Assembly (NCBI GenBank): GCA_020845705.1
Contig: JADLFH010000040.1
Coordinates: forward strand, 1 to 64,000
From: Microthrixaceae bacterium
Lineage (GTDB): Bacteria; Actinomycetota; Acidimicrobiia; Acidimicrobiales; Microtrichaceae
Direction of reading: 5' to 3'
Length of the DNA stretch: 64,000 nucleotides
Shown here: piece by piece, positions 37,189 through 46,047 of the stretch
Layout: every line of letters starts with the position of its first letter
Numbering within the stretch: the first letter of the stretch is position 1
Made by a program: the position numbers and the translations under genes
Notes under the pieces: generated by a model
Told to the model about the DNA's origin: nothing
The model's database searches: none
Seen by the model: the letters and a program-made list of their open reading frames with translations, nothing else

Positions 37189-38514
37189 GTGCCGGACAAG
37201 ACAATGGCACCCACACCGAGCCCGCCGGGCGCACCCCTCATGCCCGGCGCGGCCATGTCGGTTCCACCGGCGTCGGTACCACTCGGCTTCCTGGCAGCGG
37301 GCGGCGTGGGCCTCATCGGAGCCGGTCTCGCCGTTGGCCTGGCCGCCGACACCCTGGTACGGACTCCGACCATCCCTGGCGCCCTCTCCGCGGTCCACGT
37401 CACAATGCTGGCCTTCCTGAGCACCGCCGTGCTCGGGGCTGCCCACCAGTTCACACCCGTGGTCGGCCGCCGCCCCTTGCGCTCGGTCCTGGCGGCACGC
37501 GTGACGCTGGTCGGAATGGTGCTGACCTCTTGGCTGATCCCCACAGGATTCGCGCACGGGCCGGAGTCTCTCGTCGCCACGGGCGGCGTGGTCGGCTCTC
37601 TCACCGTGCTGCTGGCCGCCTGGAACCTCTCCTCGCCGCTGGCCGCCGGAGGAGGCGGAGTACCCCTCGCGGGCTTGCGGCTCTCGATCGCCTACCTCGT
37701 CGTGACCGTCGGCTTCGGCGTCGTGTACGCGTTCAACCGTCAGCAATTCTGGTTCCCCCTCCTGCCGCATCGGGTCCTGGCCCACGCACACCTGGGCCTG
37801 CTGGGCTGGTTGGGGCTGACCTATGTCGCGGTCGCCGAGAAGCTGTGGCCGATGTTCCTTCTGGCGCATCGCCCCAAGGCACGCGCGGGCGCCTGGGCCG
37901 TGGGCCTGGTCGCGGGTGGAGTCGCGGCGCTCGCACTGGGCCTGCTGTTCGCGGTCCAGCTCCTCGCCTGGTCGGGCGCGGTGGTGGTCGCTTCGGGGTT
38001 GGCCTGCCACCTCGGGTCCCTGGTCGGTGTGGTACGGGTCCGGCGACGGCGCCTGGAGCTGCTGCACGGCTTCCTGTTCACATCCGCCGGCTTCCTGGTC
38101 GCGGCCGGCGGGCTCGCCCTCGGCTCCGAGCTCACCGACGACACCGCGCTGCGCTACCGGCTCGTATCCGCCGAGGTGGCGGCACTCGCGGCCTGGCTCG
38201 GCCTGGCCGTCATCGGCCACGCCCACAAGATCGTCCCCTTCATCTCCTACACCGCCCTGCGTGCCCGCGGCGTCACCACCGGACCGAGCGGCCGCCCCCT
38301 GCTCTTCGCCGACCTCTACCACCTACCCACGGCAAAGCTCACCCTGGGCGTCGCCGTGTCGGGATTCGCCTCCGCGGTTGGCGGCCTTGCAGCGGCAAGC
38401 CCCTCGGCGGTGGCCGTCGGCGGCGCTCTGCTCACCCTGGCGGGAGTGCTGGTCACCTACAACCTGGCGTCGGGGCCGCGGCGCGTCGTGGCTGCCCAGC
38501 CCCCCACCGGGTGA
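37189..38514 (+). CDS. Polyhistidine multi-pass membrane protein, NnrS/heme-copper-like
   Basis: 441 aa with about twelve membrane helices. Intramembrane His are numerous: SAVHVTMLAFLSTAVLGAAH, LPHRVLAHAHLGLLGWLGL and VIGHAHKIVPFISYT. The HAHLGLLGW element and paired His across helices look like heme/copper sites of NnrS or NorB/cbb3-like proteins, though subunit I catalytic signatures are not complete. GTG 37189 has AGGGAG seven bases upstream; ATG 37204 is the alternative. It probably acts with the divergent unit in NO or quinone chemistry; function unproven. Confidence 0.72.
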   Translation: MPDKTMAPTPSPPGAPLMPGAAMSVPPASVPLGFLAAGGVGLIGAGLAVGLAADTLVRTPTIPGALSAVHVTMLAFLSTAVLGAAHQFTPVVGRRPLRSVLAARVTLVGMVLTSWLIPTGFAHGPESLVATGGVVGSLTVLLAAWNLSSPLAAGGGGVPLAGLRLSIAYLVVTVGFGVVYAFNRQQFWFPLLPHRVLAHAHLGLLGWLGLTYVAVAEKLWPMFLLAHRPKARAGAWAVGLVAGGVAALALGLLFAVQLLAWSGAVVVASGLACHLGSLVGVVRVRRRRLELLHGFLFTSAGFLVAAGGLALGSELTDDTALRYRLVSAEVAALAAWLGLAVIGHAHKIVPFISYTALRARGVTTGPSGRPLLFADLYHLPTAKLTLGVAVSGFASAVGGLAAASPSAVAVGGALLTLAGVLVTYNLASGPRRVVAAQPPTG

Positions 38515-38531
38515 AGGGACCTTCTGCCCTT
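38514..38531 (+). promoter_or_regulatory. DosR-box-like site upstream of the PNPOx-like gene
   Basis: AAGGGACCTTCTGCCCTT is an imperfect palindrome that matches most of the mycobacterial DosR consensus GGGACTTNNGNCCCT. It ends 75 bases before the start codon at 38607. Similar sites lie at 57191-57205 and 59888-59902 at nearly the same distance from their genes. Confidence 0.5.
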
Positions 38532-38606
38532 GTGCGGCCGACATCGCCTCTGGACATTATTCACCCATGAGGATCGGGATGGCTGCCCGACACGAAAGGC
38601 GGGATC

Positions 38607-39053
38607 GTGGTCGACCTTGACAGTCACGGACTCGGCATGCTCAACGAGCCCACCTGTCGACGGCTGTTGGAGATCGAGAAGGTGGGGCGGCTCGGCCTGA
38701 GCGTCGACAGCCTCCCGGTGATCCTGCCGGTGAACTACACGGTCCACAACTCGACGATCGTGTTCCGATCCGAGGAGGGGGTCAAGGTCCGCGCCGCCCG
38801 GCAGAGCACCGTCGCCTGCTTCGAGGTCGACGGCTTCGACCGCTTCGAGCACAGCGGGTGGAGTGTCCTCGCCACCGGCCGACTGTCGCTGGTGCCCGAC
38901 GAAAGGGCAGACCTCTACGAGCACCTGCCGGTGGTCCCCTGGGGGCTGACCGGAGAGAGCCAGTTCATCGAACTGTCGATCGAGTTGCTCGCTGGTCGAT
39001 GCATCATCCGCAACCCTCCAGGGACCGATCCAATCCCTCGGGTCGCTCTGTGA
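38607..39053 (+). CDS. PNPOx-like flavin-binding split-barrel protein
   Basis: 148 aa. LLEIEKVGRLGLSVDSLPVI and LPVNYTVHNSTIVFRSEEG are typical of the pyridoxamine-5'-phosphate-oxidase-like split-barrel (Pyridox_ox_2) family, which binds FMN or F420 and reduces small substrates. GTG 38607 with a purine-rich AAAGGCGGG upstream is chosen. A DosR-like box lies about 77 bases upstream; flavoproteins of this sort are common members of the mycobacterial hypoxia regulon. The methyltransferase gene is convergent seven bases later. Confidence 0.85.
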   Translation: MVDLDSHGLGMLNEPTCRRLLEIEKVGRLGLSVDSLPVILPVNYTVHNSTIVFRSEEGVKVRAARQSTVACFEVDGFDRFEHSGWSVLATGRLSLVPDERADLYEHLPVVPWGLTGESQFIELSIELLAGRCIIRNPPGTDPIPRVAL

Positions 39054-39060
39054 GGGTGGC

Positions 39061-39660
39061 TCAGTTCACGAGCACGGCGACGAGGAAGTCGGAGGTCGGG
39101 CTGAAAGGCCGAAGATCCCAGGTGGCGAGGTTCAGCTCGCTCCGCAGGCCCACCGCCGCGGCATCGGCGAAGAAGTCGTCGAACGCGTAGTCACGGCCGG
39201 CTCCGAACCCCACCACGAGCCGGCCGTCACCCACAAGGTGCTCCCCGAGGCGACCCAGGACGGCCCGTCGGGTTGCGGGATCGAGGAACGTCATGACGTT
39301 GCCCGCCGCAACGACCACGTCGAAGCGCGGCTCCACACCCATCTCGGCAAGGTCAAGCTCCGAGAGGTCCGCGGTCAGCCACTGTGGACCGGGATGATCC
39401 AGCTGGGCCGCGGCGATCAGTGCCGGATCGAGGTCGACCCCGACCACGTCGTGGCCGAGCGCCGCCAACCGTCCACCAACGCGGCCCGGTCCACAACCTG
39501 CGTCGAGGATCCGGGCGTTGCGCTTGGCCATCGCGTCCACGAAGCGGGCTTCGCCGTCGAGATCGGCCCCCTCTGCCGCCATCGTCCTGAACCGCTCGAT
39601 GTACCAGACGGAGTGGTCAGGGTTGCTCTCGATCATCTGAAGCCAGCGGTTCCCGGTCAC
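39061..39660 (-). CDS. Class I SAM-dependent methyltransferase
   Basis: 199 aa from the GTG at 39660. ILDAGCGPGRVGGRLAALGH (about 50-69) is SAM motif I and VVGVDLDPALI motif II; FDVVVAAGNVMTFLD is motif IV. Substrate unknown. The frame opens 18 codons earlier at 39714, but that part is Arg-rich and unlike the family. Confidence 0.87.
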   Translation of the reverse strand: MTGNRWLQMIESNPDHSVWYIERFRTMAAEGADLDGEARFVDAMAKRNARILDAGCGPGRVGGRLAALGHDVVGVDLDPALIAAAQLDHPGPQWLTADLSELDLAEMGVEPRFDVVVAAGNVMTFLDPATRRAVLGRLGEHLVGDGRLVVGFGAGRDYAFDDFFADAAAVGLRSELNLATWDLRPFSPTSDFLVAVLVN

Positions 39661-39717
39661 TTCACGACCGTACCGCGACCACAGACAGCCGGATTCCACT
39701 GAGCCTTCCCGCACGCG

Positions 39718-39748
39718 GGAGGGGCCGGGCGCAATGCCCGGCCCCTCC
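39718..39748. terminator. Strong terminator hairpin beyond the pilin gene
   Basis: GGAGGGGCCGGGC and GCCCGGCCCCTCC form a perfect 13-bp stem with a 5-base loop, followed on the plus strand by TTTC. It lies 31 bases after the leftward pilin stop and upstream of the leftward methyltransferase gene, so it probably ends the abundant pilin transcript. Confidence 0.75.
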
Positions 39749-39779
39749 TTTCAGATGCTCGATGCCGTCGCCCCGTGAC

Positions 39780-40250
39780 TCACCACTTGGCGGCACGGGC
39801 ACCGTTGGCAGCCCGCCCGGTGCAGTTGCGGGTCGCGCTGCCGTAGGTGACGCCGCCGGTGCTCGTTGCCCGGATGTAGAAGCAGTTGCCCGACGCAGAC
39901 ATCGCCGCGGCCGACCAGGTGGTGGCCGTCGCGTACACCGAGATGTTCTTCGCCGTCGTCGTGGCCCGTGCACCATCGACGTAGGTCAGGCTTCCCTCGG
40001 CGGTGGCCATGGCCCGGAAGTCGGCGGTGCTGAAGCTTTCGTTGTCGGTGAAGATCACGTTGGCAGCCGTGAGCGCGTTGCGCAGCGAGGACTTCGCGAC
40101 GCCGTCCTGGCTGCGGGTGCGTGCGCCGAGGAACGTCGGGATCGCGATCGACAACAGGATGCCGATGATCAACACGACGACCATCAGTTCGATGAGGGTG
40201 AAGCCGGCTTCACCGCGCGTTGAGTGCGGCCGGCGGTTGGTCTTCAGCAT
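39780..40250 (-). CDS. Type IV pilin (major pilin candidate)
   Basis: 156 aa. Prepilin leader ending G then FTLIELMVVVLIIGILLSIA: the G^F cleavage site with Glu at +5 and a 20-plus residue hydrophobic helix. The mature part is about 140 residues, Ala/Thr-rich, with a Cys pair (about residues 122 and 145) that could close a disulfide. ATG 40250 gives a 16-residue leader. It is followed by a strong hairpin, and pilC lies upstream on the same strand. Confidence 0.9.
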   Translation of the reverse strand: MLKTNRRPHSTRGEAGFTLIELMVVVLIIGILLSIAIPTFLGARTRSQDGVAKSSLRNALTAANVIFTDNESFSTADFRAMATAEGSLTYVDGARATTTAKNISVYATATTWSAAAMSASGNCFYIRATSTGGVTYGSATRNCTGRAANGARAAKW

Positions 40251-40380
40251 TGGGATGCTCCTGAGTAGTGGTGCTGTAGTCGGTGCCGGAACGTGCCGGC
40301 CCTCTTTGATTCGGCGCACTTCGGGACGGATTGAGTTTTCTTTTTCGCCGCCCTTGATCCGCCCACGGGGACCCCGCGCG

Positions 40381-41601
40381 TCACTTGACCAGCTCGACCG
40401 CCTTGAACATCGGGAGGTACACCGCGACGAGCATCCCGCCGACGGTCACACCCATCGCAACGATCAGCAGCGGCTCGAGCAACGAGGTCAGCGAGTCGAC
40501 GGTGGTGTTGACGTTCTGCTCGAACATGTCGGCGACCTTCGTCAACATCAGGTCGAGCGCTCCGGACTCCTCACCCACGCTCACCATCTGGACCACCATC
40601 GGGTCGAAGATGGCGTGCTCGCCCATGGCATCGGCCACACGGCTGCCGTTGTTGACCTTCTCCGCGATCACCCCGGCGGCGTCGTGCACCACCATGTTCT
40701 GTGCCGTGCTCCGCGCGATGTCCAAGGCAGTGACAACGGGGACGCCCGTGCTGGTGAGCACGGCGAGGCTGCGCCCGAAGCGGGCCAGCGCGGCCTGGCG
40801 CGCCAACTTGCCGAACACGGGGAGTCGCAGCTTGAACCGGTCCCACCGTCGCCGTCCCGACTCGCTGCGCTTCCACCTCTTGAAGCACCACACCGCCACC
40901 CCGACGCCCAGTGCCACGATCGGGAAGTAGCCGGTGAGCAGGTCGGACGCCCCGATCACGACCCGAGTCGGGAGCGGGAGCTTGCCGCCCAAGTCGTCGA
41001 ATATCCCCGAGAAGGTGGGGATCAGGAACATGAGCATGGCGACCACACACAGGGCGATCAGCGCCGCGACCGCGGTCGGATATGCCATCGCGGACTTGAC
41101 CTTCTTGCGCAGCGCCGCCTGCTGCTCCGCTGCTACCGCGAGTCGGGCGAGAACCTCCGGCAAGGAACCGGAGGCCTCCCCGGCTCGGACCATCGACACG
41201 TAGAACTCGCTGAACCAGCCGCTCTGACGTTCCATCGCGACCGAGAGCTGATCGCCGTTCTCCACATCGGCCCGCACAAGTGCCACCGCTTCGGCGAAGC
41301 GCTGGTTGTCGATCTGGCGTTCCAGCGTGGACAGGCACCGCAGGATCGGGGTTCCCGCAGAGGTCATGGTGGAGAACTGGCGGCTGAACAGCGCCAACTC
41401 GTCCTTCCTCTTGCCGCCGAATCCCGGCATCGAGAAGTCCTTCTGGAACACCTGGGCGCTCTTCTTGCGGACCTCGATTGGCCGTAGACCCATGCGGCGG
41501 ACACGGTCGGCCACCTCGCCGGTGGAACGGCCGTTGAGCGTGCCGGACTGGATGTCACCTGCGTGGTCGATGGCGCGGTAGCTGAACACGATGGCTGCCA
41601 T
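40381..41601 (-). CDS. pilC: Type IV pilus inner-membrane platform protein PilC
   Basis: 406 aa. Two repeated T2SSF domains (about 70-195 and 270-395) with AGEASGSLPEVL and GEESGALDLML as the paired motifs and three membrane helices, typical of PilC/GspF. It anchors the assembly ATPase and pulls pilins from the membrane. ATG 41601; 83 bases from the divergent pilB start. Normal length. Confidence 0.94.
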   Translation of the reverse strand: MAAIVFSYRAIDHAGDIQSGTLNGRSTGEVADRVRRMGLRPIEVRKKSAQVFQKDFSMPGFGGKRKDELALFSRQFSTMTSAGTPILRCLSTLERQIDNQRFAEAVALVRADVENGDQLSVAMERQSGWFSEFYVSMVRAGEASGSLPEVLARLAVAAEQQAALRKKVKSAMAYPTAVAALIALCVVAMLMFLIPTFSGIFDDLGGKLPLPTRVVIGASDLLTGYFPIVALGVGVAVWCFKRWKRSESGRRRWDRFKLRLPVFGKLARQAALARFGRSLAVLTSTGVPVVTALDIARSTAQNMVVHDAAGVIAEKVNNGSRVADAMGEHAIFDPMVVQMVSVGEESGALDLMLTKVADMFEQNVNTTVDSLTSLLEPLLIVAMGVTVGGMLVAVYLPMFKAVELVK

Positions 41602-41684
41602 GAGGGTCGTATCGACAGCGATCCGGCCCGAGTGGAGAATCCCGAACCGCTCAGGATCGACCTTTGGCGGCCGATGGGCGGGCT

Positions 41685-43427
41685 ATGGCGTTCGCTCTCG
41701 CACCCAACCCCGCCCCCGACTCGACCCCGAGCCCCGAGCCGGCACGTCGTCGCCTGGGCGACATCCTCGTCGACCGTGGCTTCGTGACCGACGAGCAGCT
41801 CGGGGATGCGCTCGCACTCCAGAAGACCACCAATCGCCGGCTGGGCGAGGTGCTGTTGCAGGAGGGCCTGGTGACCCCTGCACAGCTGATGGAGGCCCTC
41901 GCCGACCAACTCGGCTTTCCATTCATCAACCTCGACGGCCTCAACGTGGACCACACCCTGGTCCAGAAGGTCCCCGAGCCACTGGCTCGGCGGCACCGAG
42001 CCGTCCCCGTGCGGATGGAGGACGGGAACGCCGTCGTGGCCATGGCGAACCCCGCCGACGTCATCGCCCTCGACGACCTCCGCTCCATCCTCCGCGTCCC
42101 GATCCGCGCGGTCATGGCCGATCCGGACAAGATCATCGACACGATCAACAGGTCGCGACAGGGCGACGAGCAGGTCCAGAACGCTATCCGCATGGCGGTG
42201 CAGGACGCCGGCGAGGTGGAGACCGAGAGCGACCTGCGGGTTGTCGAGACGGCACGCGACGAGGCCCCGATCATCCGCTTCGTCGACCTGATCATCGGGA
42301 AGGCCGTCCAAGAACGAGCCTCCGACATCCACATCGAGGCAACACAGACCTCGATGCGGATCCGCTACCGGATCGACGGAGTGCTCCACGAGGTGATGCA
42401 CCCACCTCGCGCCCTTCAGCCGGGAATCATCAGTCGGGTGAAGGTCATGGCGGGCATGGACATCGCCGAGAAGCGGGTCCCCCAGGACGGACGCGCGTCG
42501 ATGGTCGTGGGGGGTCGGGCAATCGACCTGCGGATCGCGTCGGTGCCGACCGTCTATGGAGAGGCGGTGGTCGCACGTATCCTCCGTCGCGAGGACGGGC
42601 TGATGCGCCTGGTCGACCTCGACATGCATCCCAGCCAGTTCGAGCGCTTCCAGAACGTATTCAAGCGCACTTGGGGCATCGTGTTGGTGACCGGTCCGAC
42701 CGGATCCGGCAAGACCACGACGTTGTACTCGGCGCTACGCGAACTGAACGAACCGAGCCGCAACATCATGACGGTCGAGGACCCGGTTGAGTACCGGATG
42801 GAGGGCCTCAAGCAGATGCAGACCAACGTGCGCGCGGGCCTCACGTTCGCGACCGCACTGAAGTCGATGCTCCGCGCGGATCCCGACGTGATCCTCGTCG
42901 GCGAGATCCGCGAGAAGGAGACGGCGACCATCGCCGTCGAGGCGTCGCTCACGGGCCACCTCGTGTTGGCGTCCCTGCACACGAACGACGCCAGTTCGAC
43001 ACCGCTGCGCCTGATCGAGATGGGCCTCGAGCCGTACCTGGTGGTGGCGGGGCTGCGGGGGATCCTCGCCCAACGCCTGGCACGACGACTCTGCGACATG
43101 TGCAAGACACCGCGGGTGCTGGCACCGGAGCTGGCGGCCGCCGCCGGAATCCCCCCTCACCTGTGCGGTGCCGACGGCAGCTTCGCCACATTCGACTCAC
43201 AGGGCTGTCAAAACTGCTCAGGAACGGGCTACCGCGGACGCTTCGCGGTCAACGAGTTCCTCGAGGTGAGCGAGACGCTCAGCCACATGATCCTCGAGCA
43301 GCGGCCGAGCCGCGAGATCGAGCGCCAGGCGATCGAGGAGGGCATGTTCACGATGAAGGAGGCGGGGCTTCGCAAGGTCCAAGCAGGCCTCACGACCATC
43401 GAGGACCTCTACCGCTGCATCGGTTGA
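41685..43427 (+). CDS. pilB: Type IV pilus assembly ATPase PilB
   Basis: 580 aa. An N-terminal MshEN/GSPII_E_N-type region (about 20-160, RRLGDILVDRGFVTDEQL) precedes the ATPase: Walker A GPTGSGKTTT (about 340-349), Asp box, Walker B ILVGEIRE (about 406-413), His box HTNDA and a CxxC...CxxC zinc motif (CDMC, CQNC). The extension ATPase that powers pilus growth. ATG 41685 is preferred over a TTG at 41664. It is convergent with pilO, 35 bases away. Confidence 0.94.
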   Translation: MAFALAPNPAPDSTPSPEPARRRLGDILVDRGFVTDEQLGDALALQKTTNRRLGEVLLQEGLVTPAQLMEALADQLGFPFINLDGLNVDHTLVQKVPEPLARRHRAVPVRMEDGNAVVAMANPADVIALDDLRSILRVPIRAVMADPDKIIDTINRSRQGDEQVQNAIRMAVQDAGEVETESDLRVVETARDEAPIIRFVDLIIGKAVQERASDIHIEATQTSMRIRYRIDGVLHEVMHPPRALQPGIISRVKVMAGMDIAEKRVPQDGRASMVVGGRAIDLRIASVPTVYGEAVVARILRREDGLMRLVDLDMHPSQFERFQNVFKRTWGIVLVTGPTGSGKTTTLYSALRELNEPSRNIMTVEDPVEYRMEGLKQMQTNVRAGLTFATALKSMLRADPDVILVGEIREKETATIAVEASLTGHLVLASLHTNDASSTPLRLIEMGLEPYLVVAGLRGILAQRLARRLCDMCKTPRVLAPELAAAAGIPPHLCGADGSFATFDSQGCQNCSGTGYRGRFAVNEFLEVSETLSHMILEQRPSREIERQAIEEGMFTMKEAGLRKVQAGLTTIEDLYRCIG

Positions 43428-43462
43428 CCCGCAAGGCGTCAGCGCTTTCGGGGGCAGTGGCG

Positions 43463-43996
43463 TCAGCGCTGTTCGAAGATCCGGATGTCGAGGGTCGCCT
43501 CCAACGCGGTGCCCTCCACCCTGAGGATCTCGAGACGGTCGATCGTCGTCGATCGAGCGAGGGTCTGAACCCGCTCGACGTAGTCGAACACGCTCGAAGG
43601 TTCACCGACCACGGTGATGGTCACCTTCGTCGACTCCAGCCCATCGGGAGAGGGCAGTTCCGTCTCCACCTCGTCGGGGGTCACCGCCTGGATGGAGACG
43701 AACGCGGCCCGCGCCGCTTCCTCGTTGTGCAGGAGGAATGCGCTCAGATCGGTCCGCTCCGGCAGAGCGGTCCTCAGTCGGGCGAAGTCCGCCGCAGCCA
43801 CGGGATCGGACTCGTACTTCTTGGCCTTCGACACGGCGTTGCCCAGACCGATCACCTCCATCGACACGGCGTCCTGCTGCTCGACGGCGGCGGCGACGGC
43901 GGCGTTTCCGGCCCCCCACACGAAGAACCACCACGCGATCGCCACCACGAGAGCGGGGGCGACCAACAGGATCGCGTTTCGGCGCGCAAGGCTCAT
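43463..43996 (-). CDS. pilO: PilO-like pilus alignment protein
   Basis: 177 aa. One N-terminal membrane helix (about 8-30), coiled coil (about 35-70) and a PilO-type ferredoxin-like domain with TVVGEPSSVFDYVERVQTLA. PilO pairs with PilN to link PilM/PilC with the outside. ATG 43996 overlaps the pilM-pilN stop (ATGA). Its order after pilN is standard. Confidence 0.85.
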   Translation of the reverse strand: MSLARRNAILLVAPALVVAIAWWFFVWGAGNAAVAAAVEQQDAVSMEVIGLGNAVSKAKKYESDPVAAADFARLRTALPERTDLSAFLLHNEEAARAAFVSIQAVTPDEVETELPSPDGLESTKVTITVVGEPSSVFDYVERVQTLARSTTIDRLEILRVEGTALEATLDIRIFEQR

Positions 43997-45990
43997 CGGG
44001 TCTCCTCCTGCGGCTCGGCAACCAGCGCCGACTTGCCCAGCTCAGCCTTCAGCCCGAAGTTCAGGCGACCGTCGGGACCGGCGTCGGCCTCCGCTGTCGC
44101 CGAGGTGAGCCACGGCCGGACCAGGCCCTCGATGCCGTCGAGACTGGCCAGGTAGGTGCTGACGCCGAGCTGGTCCGCAGCGGTCCCGCGCACCTCCACC
44201 ACGCCGGGAGCCGAGTCCCGGCCGTCCTTGATGGGCGCAGCGCCCTCGATGGTCAGCACATCGACACCCGCGGGCGCGGCCTGTCGGATCTCCCCGATGA
44301 GCCTGTTCCAGTCCACCTGCTGTTCACGCAGGTCCGACTCGAGGTTGCCGAGGCGCCGATGCTCCCGACTCGCCTCCTGGGCGCCTTCGAGCTCCGCCAA
44401 CTGCGACTCCAACATCGTCCGCTGCGTCTCGGCGATCTCGGTTTCCGCGGTCGCCGAGTCCACGTCGGGACCGGCGACCGAGGCGACTCCCATCAAGAGC
44501 AGGGCCGCGGCGACAGCCCCGCCCGCCATGGTCAGGATGGTCCGCTTGGCGCCTCTCGCATCGGGCCGTTCCGGAAGCAACGCGAGCGGTGCAGGTCCGC
44601 GCAGTTGGCCTCCCACCTCGAGCGTCACCCCATAGGCGACCGTGAAGGCGTCGAGGTTCGAGCCACTCCCCTCGTCGCTGCTCGCGGCGGCGTCCTCGCC
44701 GGATCCTTCGGTGGTGCCGGGCCCGTGGTCCTCGTCGAGGTCAATGTCGTGTCTGCCGACATCGGGTCTGAGTGGGGACGCGAGACCCGTCGGAACCCCT
44801 ACGGCCTGTTGCAGGTAGGTGGCGAGGTTCCGAGCCGACTCCGCGCTCCCGACCACCGTGATTCGCTCGATGGGCTTGGCCCCCGATTGCGATCCGTAGT
44901 ACTCGATGGTGGCCCGCACCGCCTCGGCCAAGGGGTCGCCCCGCATCGCGAGCGGGCTCACCTGCTCACCTCGGGATCCGCCACGGCCGACTGCGCCCTG
45001 GCGGAACTGCTCGATCGAGTTGAGCTGGTCCTCGATCTCTCCCGAGACCGACGATCCGAAGCTGTGGGTGAGCACGGTACGGGCGAAGCGAACAGTGCCC
45101 CGCTGGTGAACCGCGACGGTGAGTGCACCCTCGCCAGGCTCGACGACGCATTCGACGACATCGGTCGGCGCCACCGCGGCGACGGCACGGACGAGCGAGA
45201 AGCCCACGTAGTCGATCCCCTTGGGGCGGAGCTTCGCGGCCCGCATTGCCCCGGCGAAGTCCTGGCACATCTGGCTGAGCGCGGCGATGGCCAGGACGTG
45301 CACCTGGACGCGTTCGGTGTCCTCGATGAGCTCGGTGTCGGTCACCTGGAGGTCGAAGGTGGCGTCCTCGACGGGGAAGGGGATCGCCTCCACCAACTCG
45401 AATCGCAACGCCGATCGCATGTCCCGGTTGGAGAGCTGAGGCAGAGTCACGTTTCGGCTGACCACGTCGTGGTTCGCGACCGACAACGCCACCTTGCGCG
45501 TCGGGATGCGAGCCGTTCGCCACAGGGTCCTGAGTGCCGCCGAGAGCGCCTCGGGGTCCCGCAGTTCGCCCTCCACGATCACACCCTCGGGCAGTTCGAT
45601 CTCCCCGGTTCGGAGATCCCGTCCCGGTGCGCCGTGACACACACGTACACGATCCGCCGAGATGACGAGGCCGGCGACCTGCCCGTAACCCGACCGCGAC
45701 GCCCTGCGCCCGCCGAGCTTGGGGGCCTCCGGTTCGGTCGGCTCTGCCGCAGCCCCCACAGCCACAGCCCCCACATCTCCCTCGGAGACTCCGGCATCAG
45801 CGAAGCCCTCCTCCAGCAGGGCGGCCGCCACCAGCGGCGAAACATCGTCGAGCGGCAGCGGCTCGATCATCAGCGTCGTCGACTGCCCTGCATCAACAGG
45901 CGCGCCGTCTTCACCGGCGTTCGAGCGGACCCATCTCATGGCACTTCGATCGGCACGCGTCGACGCCGCTTGAGATTCCCTCGTCTCCAT
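43993..45990 (-). CDS. pilM-pilN: PilM-PilN fusion protein
   Basis: About 665 aa. The first part (about 50-410) is the actin-like PilM domain, with ALRFELVEAIPFPVEDATFD, the PilM-type beta-strands and an AYGVTLE end; an acidic Gly/Ser linker (about 385-415) lies inside or near its end. A membrane helix (about 484-508, TMAGGAVAAALLLMGV) and a coiled coil then lead to a PilN-type domain with WNRLIGEIRQAAP. PilM and PilN are normally separate; here one chain carries both. Start ATG 45990 has GAGG directly before it; ATG 46017 and 45939 are alternatives. Confidence 0.82.
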   Translation of the reverse strand: METRESQAASTRADRSAMRWVRSNAGEDGAPVDAGQSTTLMIEPLPLDDVSPLVAAALLEEGFADAGVSEGDVGAVAVGAAAEPTEPEAPKLGGRRASRSGYGQVAGLVISADRVRVCHGAPGRDLRTGEIELPEGVIVEGELRDPEALSAALRTLWRTARIPTRKVALSVANHDVVSRNVTLPQLSNRDMRSALRFELVEAIPFPVEDATFDLQVTDTELIEDTERVQVHVLAIAALSQMCQDFAGAMRAAKLRPKGIDYVGFSLVRAVAAVAPTDVVECVVEPGEGALTVAVHQRGTVRFARTVLTHSFGSSVSGEIEDQLNSIEQFRQGAVGRGGSRGEQVSPLAMRGDPLAEAVRATIEYYGSQSGAKPIERITVVGSAESARNLATYLQQAVGVPTGLASPLRPDVGRHDIDLDEDHGPGTTEGSGEDAAASSDEGSGSNLDAFTVAYGVTLEVGGQLRGPAPLALLPERPDARGAKRTILTMAGGAVAAALLLMGVASVAGPDVDSATAETEIAETQRTMLESQLAELEGAQEASREHRRLGNLESDLREQQVDWNRLIGEIRQAAPAGVDVLTIEGAAPIKDGRDSAPGVVEVRGTAADQLGVSTYLASLDGIEGLVRPWLTSATAEADAGPDGRLNFGLKAELGKSALVAEPQEETR

Positions 45991-46047
45991 CCTCGAGCGC
46001 TTCGGGGAATGCTTCATTCGACGTCGCCGAGAGCCGATCACTCCGGC

